A DNA stretch of 64,000 nt from Clavelina lepadiformis (Eukaryota > Chordata > Ascidiacea > Aplousobranchia > Clavelinidae): positions 14,765,820 through 14,829,819 of the forward strand of contig NC_135248.1 of assembly GCF_947623445.1 (NCBI RefSeq), written 5' to 3'. Within the stretch, counting starts at the first letter, position 1. The number at the start of each line of letters is the position of its first letter. Of this stretch, positions 63,501-64,000 are shown piece by piece. The notes under the pieces were generated by a model that worked only from the letters and a program-made list of their open reading frames with translations, was not told the origin of the DNA and did no database searches. The position numbers were made by a program, and so were the translations under genes.

Positions 63501-64000
63501 AAGCTGCAAGATGTTTTGGAGCTGTTTCTGGATGATGTCGATTATAAATGATGAAATTGTGAGCATAAATACATCTATCAGACATCTCATTAAATCTTTT
63601 TACACCAACCTGTTTGCAAAGTTCCGTTTTCAACAAATACAATTCCGTCGTTTTCATCTAGACCGGCGTTGTTGCTTGCTACGCAGCTGTAAGCTCCGCT
63701 ATCTGAAGGCAATGCTTGGTTGATGTGGACCTCGGTGTTGTTTTCTGCAAAAAGTAAAAGGGTCATATCATGTGTAATAATTGCTTAACTGCATTAACTT
63801 AAATCGTTTAAGTTTTTACGAGTTAATATGCAACCTTTCTACTTGTAAACTCCATAATGGTGAAATGACACATCCCCGTTCATCAACACGTCTGATTTAA
63901 AGAAATGTACAACAATGACGTGATAAGCTTACCCATTATGAGGTACCTTCCGCTATCAACATCCAAATCTTCCCCATTTTTCATCCATTTTATCAGGGGA
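60580..64000 (-). CDS. fstl4/5: Follistatin-like 4/5 orthologue, C-terminal half (partial)
   Basis: Ten exons in consistent phase: 63933-64000 (open at edge), 63610-63744, 63397-63521, 63004-63207, 62481-62696, 61977-62169, 61503-61624, 61257-61353, 60886-61009 and 60580-60712. The first two end an I-set Ig domain (PLIKWMKNGEDL...DSGAYSCVASNNAG). The rest follows the distinctive FSTL4/FSTL5 C-terminus: VFHRGGILMI, a VYAAQPDENRLVVLD block, a VLSW block, GFVAHKGQP-KIYKLDLSTL and a final DVTTNDV...WTEGRK stop. Vertebrate FSTL4/5 are secreted neural glycoproteins with Kazal, EF-hand and Ig domains upstream; those exons lie beyond the right edge. The region probably forms a beta-propeller (inference). 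Confidence 0.9.

Overview
The window is nuclear DNA of an invertebrate deuterostome, most likely a tunicate (ascidian). Genes are broken into many short exons separated by compact GT-AG introns of roughly 70-500 bp. The protein families are animal ones: a VWF/gel-mucin multidomain protein, an MS4A tetraspan, ZDHHC1/11, SAMD9, a carotenoid oxygenase and FSTL4/5. The non-coding DNA is AT-rich and carries several small non-autonomous hAT transposons with recognisable 8-bp target duplications. I found no rRNA, tRNA, CRISPR or prokaryotic feature. Species assignment is inference. All exon borders were read by eye from splice motifs and reading-frame continuity.

Layout: (1) 1-18839, minus: one giant secreted gene of about 56 exons and about 3,530 residues, running from a signal peptide at 18839 to a C-terminal cystine knot cut by the left edge. 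Its order is TSP1, CUB, EGF, three VWD-C8-TIL units with a D' between the second and third, a WxxW domain, a cysteine-rich linker, a fourth VWD unit, a VWC-like array and CTCK. (2) 20400-22363, minus: a seven-exon MS4A/CD20-like four-pass membrane protein (332 aa) with a tandem-repeat N-terminus. (3) 26387-29380, plus: a complete eight-exon ZDHHC1/11-type palmitoyltransferase (500 aa), one of whose introns appears to be GC-AG. (4) 32193-38313, plus: a four-exon, 1,487-aa SAMD9-family STAND-type NTPase whose N-terminus reads as a TIR-like domain instead of a SAM domain. This is the most interesting gene here. (5) 42224-46295, minus: a complete twelve-exon carotenoid cleavage oxygenase (557 aa) with all four iron-ligand histidines and a mitochondrial-type leader. 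It is followed by a decayed tandem copy of its last four exons (about 40620-41340). (6) About 53005-58230, plus: an unrecognised secreted or processed coiled-coil protein, incompletely resolved. (7) 60580-64000, minus: the C-terminal half of an FSTL4/FSTL5 orthologue (Ig domains plus beta-propeller-like region), continuing past the right edge.

The genes do not form a pathway. The only functional grouping worth testing is immune: a TIR-SAMD9 STAND protein lies next to a ZDHHC1/11 enzyme, whose vertebrate relatives have been linked to STING signalling. Adjacency alone is weak evidence. Stretches such as 22364-26386, 46335-53004 and 58231-60579 show no gene I can support.
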